Of a DNA stretch of 14,579 nucleotides, positions 7,801-14,579 are shown piece by piece. The DNA comes from Methanobacteriaceae archaeon. Lineage in GTDB: Archaea; Methanobacteriota; Methanobacteria; Methanobacteriales; Methanobacteriaceae. Both the position numbers and the translations under genes were made by a program. The stretch is from positions 1 to 14,579 of the forward strand of contig DAHVOW010000033.1 in the NCBI GenBank assembly GCA_027318585.1. The letters run 5' to 3'. Within the stretch, counting starts at the first letter, position 1. Each line of letters begins with the position of its first letter. The notes beneath the pieces were generated by a model. That model was not told the DNA's origin and ran no database searches. It was given only the letters and a program-made list of their open reading frames with translations.

Positions 7801-10568
7801 ACACCACTGTCCAAATCAGACCCAGAAACAGAGAAGGATAAACTCCCACCTTCATCCACCGTTTTAGGACCAATATAATCTAAAACTGGAGGACTGACTC
7901 CTTTGACAGTTATGGTATCGCTTAGACTGTAGACGCCCCATTGATCTGTTACCACCAGTTTTATCTCGTAGTCCCCCGGCAGGTTCACTTGGAAGGAAGG
8001 ATTTGCTGTGAGAGCGTTGACCAGATTGGCTGTGCTTCCGGCGGGTTTGGACAGGAATTCCCATTTGTATGTTATCGGATCTCCATCAGGGTCATAACTA
8101 CCGCTAGCGTCCAAATTGACTATGCTCGAAACAGATAAGGTTTGATCGCTTCCTGCATTTGCAATAGGGCGATTATTAGATTGTTCTGATTCTATTACTG
8201 ATATCACTTTAGGTGAATATCCGGCGTAGAATGTTCCAATAACGCTTAGAGTATTTAGATCAATCTTAGTTATGGTGTTCGAATTACGGTTAGCCACTAA
8301 GGCCACATTGGAGCTATTTATTATTTGCACACCCCTTGGGTCATCACCAACATTAATTGTTTTGATCACAGCTGGAGTTGTCAAGGTTAAATCTATGATA
8401 GAAACCGAGTCACTATCACTGTTGGCCACCACGGCATATCGACCGTCAGGGGAAATATCTGGCACAGAACCTGGATTGATACCCACTAAGACGTTTGATT
8501 TGAAAGCAAATGGAGATAAGGTCAAGTCTATGATAGATACACTGTTAGTTCCGATGTTGGTTACCACAGCCACTTTTCCAGTAGGATCCATACCAATAGA
8601 AACAGGGTACTGGTTGCCTAAGTTGATGGAGTATACTTCAGTGTTAGTAGTTAGATCAACAACCGTGACTAAACCACTATACCCCATTACGATTAAAGCG
8701 TATTTTCCATCATTGGTAATTCCAATGTCATAGGCATCGGTGGGGTAAGTGGATAACACCAAGTCGTTAATTATTTGGGGAGTTGTCCCAGTAAGATCTA
8801 AGGTCACAAAGTGGTTTATTTGTGAATCTATAGTGTTGTAAGTTACATAAGCCCTGTTACCATCGGGGCTGACAGCTACACCCCTGGCCCTAACATTTCC
8901 AAAATCAATTAGGGAGGATACTGCTGGAACGCTGGTTGTTAAATCAATGACAGTCACGGAACCATCCATAAGGCTGGTTACCAGTGCTTTTTTTCCATCT
9001 GGTGTCACAGCTACAGAGACTGGCTGATCTCCCACGTAGACTGAACCCCGGATTGTGGGAGTACCGCTTATTTCATCTATAATGCTTGCTTTATCATCAA
9101 ACTGATTCACAACAACAGTAACCGCATTTTTTAAGGTTGGAATAATGGATTTAACCGTCACTGTGTCAGCCAGGCTTGATAGACCAGTAGAGTCAGTTAC
9201 CACTAGTTGTATGAAGTAATCTCCCACTTCGTCGGCAGTGAAACTGGGTGTAACTCCGTCAGAGTTGGATATTACAGCCACACTTGCGGCGGGCTTGGAG
9301 ATTATAGTCCAATTGTACGTTAAAGGCAGATCACCATTTGGATCACTGCTCCCTGAGCCATTCAGGGTTACTATACTTCCCAAGTTAGCAGTTTGATCCG
9401 GTCCAGCATCGGCGATAGGTGTTGCTGGTTTGGTTAATTTCACTAGGAAATAATCCGACGATGCAGAGTTTACGATGGCTCCAGTGATGAATATGTTATC
9501 ATTTATGTCCATTCCAGTATCAGCAAGACTGAGTGCAGTACCATAGTTTATGATAGCAGTACTATACGAGCCATCATCTTCTGCTAACTTAATGATGTTG
9601 AATGCATAATTGGTGTATGCAGTTACGAATATATTGTCCTGGGAATCTACCATAATGTTGTTTAATTGGCCTGTGTTCCCTAAATATGTCCATAAGACAT
9701 TCCCGTTACTGTCATATTTGATGGCGTAGTACTTATTTGTTAAACCACCCGCATTTCCAGAACCACCAGCAGTGATTATATTATTTTCTGAATCTACGGC
9801 TACAGCCCATCCAGTACCAGATCCACTATTACTTTGAGTTGCAGGATCATACACGTTCCATAGAAGATCCCCATTCAATCCACTATATTTTGCTGTGGCA
9901 TAATAGTAGTATTGGCCATTATTTAATTGGATTCTGCCTGTAACCACGATGTTATTATCCTTATCCGCCGTCATACCTACAATGGTGAAATACTGGCCCC
10001 ACTGTGGTATGTAACAAACTTTATCCCACAGTATATTGCCGTTAGGGCCATATTTAGTAAGTTCATAATCTCTGCTCACAATGATGTTATCCTGGGAGTC
10101 TACTGCCACTTTCCCTCCTAAAAAAGGTATACTGCTAGCGGAGTGGATTTGTGCCCAAATTTGATTACCATTAGCATCGTATTTGATAGTGGTGTAATTC
10201 CTATTGCTAATATCACCACCACCACTTCCTATTAAGTTAGTACCCGTTACAATCACATTATTTTGTGAGTCCACGACCACATCGCGACCAGTATCATTAA
10301 AACCACTGTTATAGACTGCCGTCCAAATAAGATTTCCTGCTTGGTCGTATTTGATAGTAGTATAATCATAGGTAGTGTTTTTACTTAAACCTGTGACTAT
10401 AATGTTTTTAGATGAATCAATGACCACTCCACTGCCGTAGTCGGTTTGAGAAGAGTTATCATATGTTTTCACCCAGGACACACTGTAATCCTGCGGATCT
10501 GTTGCTGATACAGAACCCGCCAAAAAAAGAGCTATAAAGAACACTAGAAAAACAACATTTAACTTCAT
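4863..10568 (-). CDS. Giant secreted surface protein: two propellers, PKD and Ig array
   Basis: The 1901-residue product is an adhesin-like extracellular protein. Signal peptide 1-22, likely cut after SVSA. Residues about 24-378: seven SBBP-type repeats of the pattern VAVDSQNNIIVTG, a propeller. About 379-474: PKD/K319-type domain (ADAGPDQTANLGS). About 475-799: seven YVTN-type repeats such as VAVTPDGKKALV...VTVIDL, a second propeller. About 800-891: second PKD-like domain. 892-1608: eight cadherin-like/He_PIG domains with SDADGD calcium-type loops. 1609-1696: PKD domain with an EF-hand-like DLDGDGTFE loop. 1697 to about 1815: unassigned. The end is a PKD domain (WSFGDGT). No C-terminal membrane helix or pseudomurein-binding repeat was seen, so anchoring is unexplained. 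No good ribosome site directly precedes the ATG; see 10604-10613. Binding to surfaces, cells or carbohydrate is inferred. Confidence 0.92.
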   Translation of the reverse strand: MKLNVVFLVFFIALFLAGSVSATDPQDYSVSWVKTYDNSSQTDYGSGVVIDSSKNIIVTGLSKNTTYDYTTIKYDQAGNLIWTAVYNSGFNDTGRDVVVDSQNNVIVTGTNLIGSGGGDISNRNYTTIKYDANGNQIWAQIHSASSIPFLGGKVAVDSQDNIIVSRDYELTKYGPNGNILWDKVCYIPQWGQYFTIVGMTADKDNNIVVTGRIQLNNGQYYYYATAKYSGLNGDLLWNVYDPATQSNSGSGTGWAVAVDSENNIITAGGSGNAGGLTNKYYAIKYDSNGNVLWTYLGNTGQLNNIMVDSQDNIFVTAYTNYAFNIIKLAEDDGSYSTAIINYGTALSLADTGMDINDNIFITGAIVNSASSDYFLVKLTKPATPIADAGPDQTANLGSIVTLNGSGSSDPNGDLPLTYNWTIISKPAASVAVISNSDGVTPSFTADEVGDYFIQLVVTDSTGLSSLADTVTVKSIIPTLKNAVTVVVNQFDDKASIIDEISGTPTIRGSVYVGDQPVSVAVTPDGKKALVTSLMDGSVTVIDLTTSVPAVSSLIDFGNVRARGVAVSPDGNRAYVTYNTIDSQINHFVTLDLTGTTPQIINDLVLSTYPTDAYDIGITNDGKYALIVMGYSGLVTVVDLTTNTEVYSINLGNQYPVSIGMDPTGKVAVVTNIGTNSVSIIDLTLSPFAFKSNVLVGINPGSVPDISPDGRYAVVANSDSDSVSIIDLTLTTPAVIKTINVGDDPRGVQIINSSNVALVANRNSNTITKIDLNTLSVIGTFYAGYSPKVISVIESEQSNNRPIANAGSDQTLSVSSIVNLDASGSYDPDGDPITYKWEFLSKPAGSTANLVNALTANPSFQVNLPGDYEIKLVVTDQWGVYSLSDTITVKGVSPPVLDYIGPKTVDEGGSLSFSVSGSDLDSGVLIYSASGLPDGATFDGTTFSWTPGYDHAGSYSVNFQVSDGASTDSETVPITVTNVNRAPLLGAIGAQSVYENQNLAFTVSGSDADDDQVTYSAIGLPSNAALNSETGAFSWAPTYEQAGTYEMTFTVTDEEGATDTEMVIILVSNVNRPPVLNPISNQAVNEGGSLFFTVSGSDADGDLLTYSATGLPSGATLDSVTGAFSWTPNFTQAGNYPVTFTITDTLDGSYSETVWFTVNNVNRPPLFNSIGNQEVNEGQSISFTLLASDPDGDQVTYTATGLPVGATLDGTTFSWTPGYDQAGSYSVTFQVSDGVLTDSETVTITVTNVNRAPILGAIGAQSVDENQNLEFTVSGSDLDGDALTYSSSPLPDGATLNPQTGAFQWIPTYEQAGTYEVTFTVTDEGGATDTEMVIFTVNNINRPPVVGTINAITVSEQQAINFQVPGSDADADALTYSPVGIWPEGAQISSTGLLTWIPSYAQSGEYTPNFLVTDGINTNTGLIPITVTNVNQAPVFELIGARSIDENQNLAFTLAGSDADGDILTYSATGLPSSATLNSASGSFTWTPDFAQAGIYPVTFTVSDNSGGTNSEIVIITVNNVNRPPVLNEIENQEVNGGQSLSFTVSGNDPDGDSVIYTATDLPVGATFVGDTFNCDSATPGIYTVTFTATAGGQSDSKTMTINVIQNANQAPVAILDGPYTAYEGSEITFDGSASSDPDGDTLTYEWDLDGDGTFETLGMMVSRTWPDDYTGTVSLRVTDSKGLTSVASSTVTVTNTAPSATLSSSFLVKVPITMRVAGQPGNSVELQIIQEGVVILSKTILFTAGSPNEQEVSMVANIDMSKPYTSRLLFSTGTKTSGATPVWLIIDGKKTKVATFKSNPNNPSTWSQTLNIPLKGLFTLANKEITFNAQAIDSGADAITFEWSFGDGTDPEVNTYTSDGTTVINDSVAHTYLLPGVYQLILTVRDDEGAEVSYQMEVRVV
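5745..7895 (-). repeat. Eight tandem ~270-bp Ig-domain repeats
   Basis: Residues 892-1608 of the giant protein, 717 residues, are eight units averaging 89.6 residues. Each starts near (R/Q)(A/P)P-x-L and ends with a TVTNVN or TVNNVN linker. Units 1 and 2 are closest to units 4 and 5, 810 bp apart. Units 3 and 4 resemble units 7 and 8, 1080 bp apart. Copies keep the 270-bp phase, as expected from block duplication within the gene. Confidence 0.85.
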
Positions 10569-10982
10569 AAATCTTGATTTTTTTAACTTAGTCCAATTAA
10601 TAACATCACCCCCGTTTTTTTTAGTATTGGATAAATTAGTCTGAAAATGCTTGTTTTCTTATTAACGATCAAACCTCCTGATCTGGAGTAGATTCTCATC
10701 GAGAACCAGGGTTAATTTTAGTTGGTAATACCTATAATAGAGGTGGAGCCATGAAGATCTATAAAAAAAGGATGTCAAAGGATTACTAAGGCTAATCATT
10801 GTAAGATGATAATCTAAGTTAGTAATAAGACATTTTCCCCCCTTATATCTCATATGTAGATTCGAAAGGCCCCATATAAAATAGTTGGTGTTTGCTAACA
10901 TATAGAAAACTTTAAATATTAATTTAAGGATGATGTTCCAAAATTAAGAAGTTAATATCAATTATTTAGATTCATATTAAAT
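10569..10982. other. Intergenic leader region of the giant gene
   Basis: No supported gene. A 79-codon minus-strand frame (10662-10901) has no ribosome site and an unconvincing composition. TATA-like sequences on the minus strand lie at about 10912-10921 and about 10632-10640. A small dyad (TTCTC-ATC-GAGAA) lies near 10694-10706. The region probably carries the promoter and leader of the giant gene. Confidence 0.5.
10604..10613 (-). promoter_or_regulatory. Strong Shine-Dalgarno site far from the giant gene start
   Basis: GGGGGTGATG on the minus strand is a good ribosome site but lies about 36 bases before the ATG at 10568. The ATG inside it opens a 7-codon frame (MLLIGLS, 10606-10583) that ends before the main start. 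The main frame is also open upstream through this site, giving a possible extension NWTKLKKSRF, but without a standard start codon. The arrangement may be a leader peptide, a non-standard start or a degenerate upstream region. Confidence 0.4.
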
Positions 10983-11003
10983 AAAAAAAAAGATTAGAAA
11001 AAA
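10983..11003 (-). terminator. Oligo-T terminator after dapL
   Basis: Directly after the dapL stop, the minus strand has a run of six T (10998-11003), a short spacer and a run of nine T (10983-10991). This closes the gltX-dapL transcript. Confidence 0.7.
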
Positions 11004-12233
11004 TCAAAACTCCAGCCTACCAATCCTCTCCACCGCTTCCTTGGTATTCTCCAGGGTGTTGAAGGCGGTTATTCGGAAGTATCCCTCCCCGCTGGGTCCG
11101 AAACCTACGCCGGGGGTCCCTACCACTTGCACTTCATTTAACAATAGATCGAAGAATTCCCAGCTAGTCATGTTAGGGGTTTTTATCCAGATGTAGGGGC
11201 TGTTCACTCCACCGTAGACTTCCAGACCAATCTCCTTGAGGCCTTCACGGATTATACGGGCGTTGTTCATGTAATAGTCTATATTGGACTGGATCTCCTT
11301 CTGTCCCTCTGGACTGTACACCGCATTGGCGGCCCTCTGGATGGGGTAGGACACACCGTTGAATTTGGTGCTCTGCCGACGGAACCAGAGCTGGTTGAGG
11401 CTGTGCTTATTACCCTGCTGGTCGTAGCCATATAGATCCTCAGGCACAATACAGTAGGCACAGCGGGTTCCAGTAAAGCCCGCGTTCTTGGAAAAACTCT
11501 TGAATTCGATGGCGCATTCCTTGGCCCCATCGATCTCATAGATACTTCTAGGTATGTCTTTTTGGGTGATGTAGGCCTCGTAGGCAGCGTCAAATAATAT
11601 GATGGAATTATTCTCCCGGGCGTAGTCCACCCACTTTTGGAGCTCATCACGGGTGAGTGTGGTGCCGGTGGGGTTGTTGGGCAGGCAGAGGTAAATCAGA
11701 TCTACCTTCTCGGTGGGTAACGCCGGGGTGAAGTCATTCTCGGCAGTACAAGGGAGATAAACCAGCTTACCGTAGCGTCCATCTTCCCCCATGGGTCCGG
11801 TGCGGCCGGCCATGACGTTGCTGTCCACGTAGACGGGATATACCGGGTCGGTGACGGCTATGGTGTTGTCCAGGCCGAATATCTCCTGCATGTTACCGGT
11901 GTCGCATTTGGCCCCGTCACTGACGAAGACCTCCGTGGGCTGGATTTCAACTCCCCAGGCCTGGTAGTCGTGTTTTATGATGTTCTCCACCAGGAAGTCA
12001 TAGCCCCGGTAGGGTCCGTAGCCATGGAAGCTTTCTATCTCTCCCATCTCATCCACTCCTTCTTTGAAGTCTTCCACCACTTTCTGGGGGAGGGGGAGAG
12101 TTACATCTCCAATGCCTAGACGGATGATAGCCGCGTCAGGGTTTTCTTCCAGGTAGCGGTCCACTCTTTCATCTATTTCTGAGAATATGTAGTTACTTTC
12201 CAAGAGCAGGAAGTTTTCATTTATGGTTGCCAT
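11004..12233 (-). CDS. dapL: LL-diaminopimelate aminotransferase
   Basis: This 409-residue, pyridoxal-phosphate-dependent, class I/II aminotransferase converts tetrahydrodipicolinate and glutamate directly to LL-diaminopimelate, the short DAP/lysine route used by many methanogens. Visible features: LGIGDVTLPLPQKVV near residue 40 (DapL-type opening), FHGYGPYRGYDFL (69-81), DGAKCDTGN (107-114), LPNNPTG with N187, FDAAYE with D215 and Y218, and SFSKNAGFTGTR, where K249 is the expected cofactor lysine and R257 a phosphate contact. FRITAF near the C-terminus carries the carboxylate-binding arginine. Length is normal for the family. GGAGAT lies 6 bases before the ATG. It starts 49 bases after gltX ends on the same strand, so the two are probably co-transcribed. 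Confidence 0.95.
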   Translation of the reverse strand: MATINENFLLLESNYIFSEIDERVDRYLEENPDAAIIRLGIGDVTLPLPQKVVEDFKEGVDEMGEIESFHGYGPYRGYDFLVENIIKHDYQAWGVEIQPTEVFVSDGAKCDTGNMQEIFGLDNTIAVTDPVYPVYVDSNVMAGRTGPMGEDGRYGKLVYLPCTAENDFTPALPTEKVDLIYLCLPNNPTGTTLTRDELQKWVDYARENNSIILFDAAYEAYITQKDIPRSIYEIDGAKECAIEFKSFSKNAGFTGTRCAYCIVPEDLYGYDQQGNKHSLNQLWFRRQSTKFNGVSYPIQRAANAVYSPEGQKEIQSNIDYYMNNARIIREGLKEIGLEVYGGVNSPYIWIKTPNMTSWEFFDLLLNEVQVVGTPGVGFGPSGEGYFRITAFNTLENTKEAVERIGRLEF

Positions 12234-12282
12234 ACTAGTATCTCCATTAATTATTCATTAAGTGAGTAAGTAGAAGGTTTAT

Positions 12283-13965
12283 TCATTTATGGGCGAAGTA
12301 GAAGGTCATCTTGCCCAGGTACTTCTCATCCAGGCGGGCGAAGCCCACTCTTTCAAACTGCACCACGTCACCTTCTTTCTGCTGATAGGTGTCGGCCTCG
12401 GCGTAACCATTCCGTACGGAGCCATCCGGCATTACCAGTTCCACCAGTTTCTTCTCCCGCATGGGCACCCACTGGATAGCTGGGGCGTGGTGTTCACGGG
12501 CCTCCTCCAGACTGGAGCTGTGATAAACTGCCTCCCCATCCTGGAAGGTGATGTTCACCGCATCCATTAATCGCACCACCTTCTCCGGGTCCGAGGGTAT
12601 GTCGGTGGAGGGGATGTAGAGACGATCCTCGAATCTTAACTTCCGCATACCCCGTTCCGGATGGTCAGGGTGCAGGGGTCTTTCCACCAATATCTTAGCC
12701 TCTTCGGGCAGATTTCTGATCCGGATCTGCCGGGCCGGGGTGGCAAGGAAGTAGCGGTTCACCTCTTCCAGGAGGTTCCGATTCAAACCGTAGATCTTCT
12801 TCCAGCTCACGGTGGTGTCGGCGTTTTTGACTCCGATCTCATTCATCAACTCTCTAATACTTTCTGCCTGTATCCCCCGGCGGGCGATGGCCCTTATGGT
12901 TCCCAGTCGGGGGTCATCCCAGCCGGTGTACTCTCCGTCTTCAATACCCTGTTTAGCCTGGGAGGTGGACAGGGCCACGTCCTCCATCTTGAGCCGTCCG
13001 TAGTGGGTGTAGTGGGGTTCCTCCCAGCCCAGGTGCCGGTACAGGTAGCCCTGTTTCTCGGTGTTGGCCAGGTGGTCCTTGCCCCGCAGGACGTGGGTCA
13101 CTCCCAACAGATGATCATCCACCGCCACCGAGAAGTTCATCATGGGGTAAACCCGGTACTCCTCTCCCAGCTGGGGATGGGGGTAATCCACGATGCGCAT
13201 GGCCACCCAGTCTCGGATGGCCGGGTTCTTATGTTCCAGGTCTGTTTTAACCCGTAACACCGCCCCTCCCTCTTTGAGGATGGGCATCTTCTCCCACAGT
13301 TCTAGGTTCTCCTCCAAGGTCATCTCCCGGTGGGGGCAGGCCTCTCCCGTGTCCTTGAGTTTCTTAAATTCATCACCGGGGCAGGTGCACATGTAGGCTG
13401 CGCCTTTACGGATGGCCTCCTCAGCCATCTGGTAATAGATCTCCAGGCGCTGGCTTTGCACCACCTCTTCCTGCCACTTGACTCCCAGCCAGGTCAAGTC
13501 CTCCCGGATCATGTCGTAGGCCGGGGGGTACACCCGGCGGGGGTCGGTGTCCTCCACCCGCAGGATGAGCTTACCACCGTAGCGTTCCTGGTACTCCTGG
13601 TTTAAGACCGCGGCCCGGGCGTGGCCGATGTGCAGGGGACCGGAGGGGTTGGGGGCGAATCGCAGCACGACCCCCTTATCTGCGTTGGGGAGTTCTGGTA
13701 ATCCCTTCTCCTCCTCTTTCTTCTCCGGGGCCTGGTATCCACCCAGTTCTTCCAGTTTCTGTTGTTGAACTTCCAGGGACATCTGGTTGACCTGGGCCAC
13801 TACCTGACCGGTGAGGGGGCCGATCTTTTTGCCCTGGCTCCTTAGCTCCGGGTGGTTGGCCATGACCATACCCATAACTGCCCCGTTCTGGGCCTGTCCA
13901 GAGTGCCCAGTGGCGTTCACCAGGGCGTACTTCAAGACCAGTTGCTGTAAATCATCGTTGTCCAT
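12283..13965 (-). CDS. gltX: Glutamyl-tRNA synthetase, archaeal type
   Basis: The 560-residue class I synthetase charges tRNA with glutamate in the cytosol. Many archaeal forms also make Glu-tRNA(Gln), later amidated by GatDE. Residues 1-97 are the archaeal N-terminal extension. FAPNPSGPLHIGHARA carries the HIGH signature at 112-115. C193, C195, C210 and H212 form a likely zinc site. The KMSKS-equivalent is ALSTS at 331-335, and the C-terminal beta-barrel anticodon domain ends the protein, as in archaeal/eukaryal GluRS. Length is close to that of other methanogens. The frame is open to a GTG at 13974, but the ATG at 13965 is chosen because GGTGAT sits just before it. It lies 100 bases downstream of idsA and 49 bases before dapL. 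Confidence 0.96.
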   Translation of the reverse strand: MDNDDLQQLVLKYALVNATGHSGQAQNGAVMGMVMANHPELRSQGKKIGPLTGQVVAQVNQMSLEVQQQKLEELGGYQAPEKKEEEKGLPELPNADKGVVLRFAPNPSGPLHIGHARAAVLNQEYQERYGGKLILRVEDTDPRRVYPPAYDMIREDLTWLGVKWQEEVVQSQRLEIYYQMAEEAIRKGAAYMCTCPGDEFKKLKDTGEACPHREMTLEENLELWEKMPILKEGGAVLRVKTDLEHKNPAIRDWVAMRIVDYPHPQLGEEYRVYPMMNFSVAVDDHLLGVTHVLRGKDHLANTEKQGYLYRHLGWEEPHYTHYGRLKMEDVALSTSQAKQGIEDGEYTGWDDPRLGTIRAIARRGIQAESIRELMNEIGVKNADTTVSWKKIYGLNRNLLEEVNRYFLATPARQIRIRNLPEEAKILVERPLHPDHPERGMRKLRFEDRLYIPSTDIPSDPEKVVRLMDAVNITFQDGEAVYHSSSLEEAREHHAPAIQWVPMREKKLVELVMPDGSVRNGYAEADTYQQKEGDVVQFERVGFARLDEKYLGKMTFYFAHK

Positions 13966-14009
13966 GAGTATCACCTACCTACTACCCTTAACTATTAGAA
14001 TAAATGGGG

Positions 14010-14024
14010 ATTATTTTAAGTATA
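14010..14024 (-). promoter_or_regulatory. Possible TATA box for gltX-dapL
   Basis: The minus strand reads TTATACTTAAAATAA, which would place the transcription start near 13990, about 25 bases before the gltX ATG and just ahead of its GGTGAT site. Called by eye; read-through from idsA is also possible. Confidence 0.35.
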
Positions 14025-14034
14025 ATGATGGTTA

Positions 14035-14054
14035 GGAGGTGTTTTAATCCCTCC
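14035..14054 (-). other. Short hairpin after idsA
   Basis: GGAGG and CCTCC pair across a 10-base loop, starting 12 bases after the idsA stop. No T run follows, so it is not a standard terminator; it could stabilise the idsA transcript end. Confidence 0.3.
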
Positions 14055-14065
14055 CTATCACTTTT

Positions 14066-14579
<514 letters not shown>

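Noticed and set aside
5745..7895. Regular 270-bp repeats considered as a CRISPR or satellite array
   Set aside because: The repeats are in-frame Ig-domain codons with diverged copies and no short identical repeat with unique spacers.
10662..10901. 79-codon minus-strand frame between dapL and the giant gene
   Set aside because: No ribosome site, unusual composition rich in Tyr and Leu without family resemblance, and it overlaps the likely leader and promoter of the giant gene.
11279..11650. 123-codon second minus-strand frame inside dapL
   Set aside because: It overlaps the catalytic part of dapL in another frame and shows no plausible protein pattern.
12960..12980. Missing KMSKS motif in GltX (ALSTS instead)
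   Set aside because: Archaeal and eukaryal glutamyl-tRNA synthetases normally carry diverged LSxS-type forms at this position, so it is not evidence of an inactive enzyme.
12289..13605. Several long plus-strand open frames over gltX
   Set aside because: They lie opposite a clear synthetase with HIGH motif and full length; long antisense frames are expected in GC-rich coding sequence.

Overview
The window looks like a chromosomal piece of a methanogenic archaeon of the order Methanobacteriales, most likely a Methanobacterium-type organism. The evidence is an archaeal-type glutamyl-tRNA synthetase, a methanogen-type LL-diaminopimelate aminotransferase and an isoprenyl diphosphate synthase in the order idsA-gltX-dapL (from memory the same order as in Methanothermobacter), plus archaeal TATA-like boxes, GGGAGG/GGTGAT Shine-Dalgarno (SD) sites and oligo-T terminators. 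No tRNA, rRNA, CRISPR array, transposase or integrase was recognised.

Layout. (1) 1-4860 is AT-rich accessory sequence: a small exported PsbP-like protein gene (minus); a 6-phospho-3-hexuloisomerase-like gene broken by one frameshift (minus); two plus-strand genes of unknown function, the second encoding a membrane protein with a C-terminal CxxC/CxxC module; a decayed tetratricopeptide-repeat (TPR) fragment; an unknown gene (minus); and a decayed second PsbP-like gene (plus). At least three of the seven protein-coding units here are broken, so the region looks like a gene graveyard. (2) 4863-10568 is one uninterrupted 1901-residue secreted surface protein on the minus strand. It has a signal peptide, a first seven-unit beta-propeller (SBBP type), a PKD/K319-type domain, a second seven-unit propeller (YVTN type), another PKD-like domain, eight cadherin-like/He_PIG Ig domains of about 90 residues, a further PKD domain, an unassigned segment and a final PKD domain. 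It has no visible C-terminal anchor. (3) 10983-14579 is GC-richer core metabolism on the minus strand: idsA (cut by the window edge), gltX and dapL, the last two probably co-transcribed and closed by an oligo-T terminator.

How the genes work together. The core block supplies isoprenoid lipid chains (IdsA), Glu-tRNA (GltX) and diaminopimelate for lysine (DapL); these are housekeeping genes with no shared pathway. The accessory block has no evident pathway. Its common theme is exported or membrane proteins, consistent with a variable cell-surface locus next to a conserved operon. I did not find a convincing new multi-gene system. The points most worth a second look are the architecture and internal block duplications of the giant protein, the base-composition step inside it, and the cluster of decaying genes.
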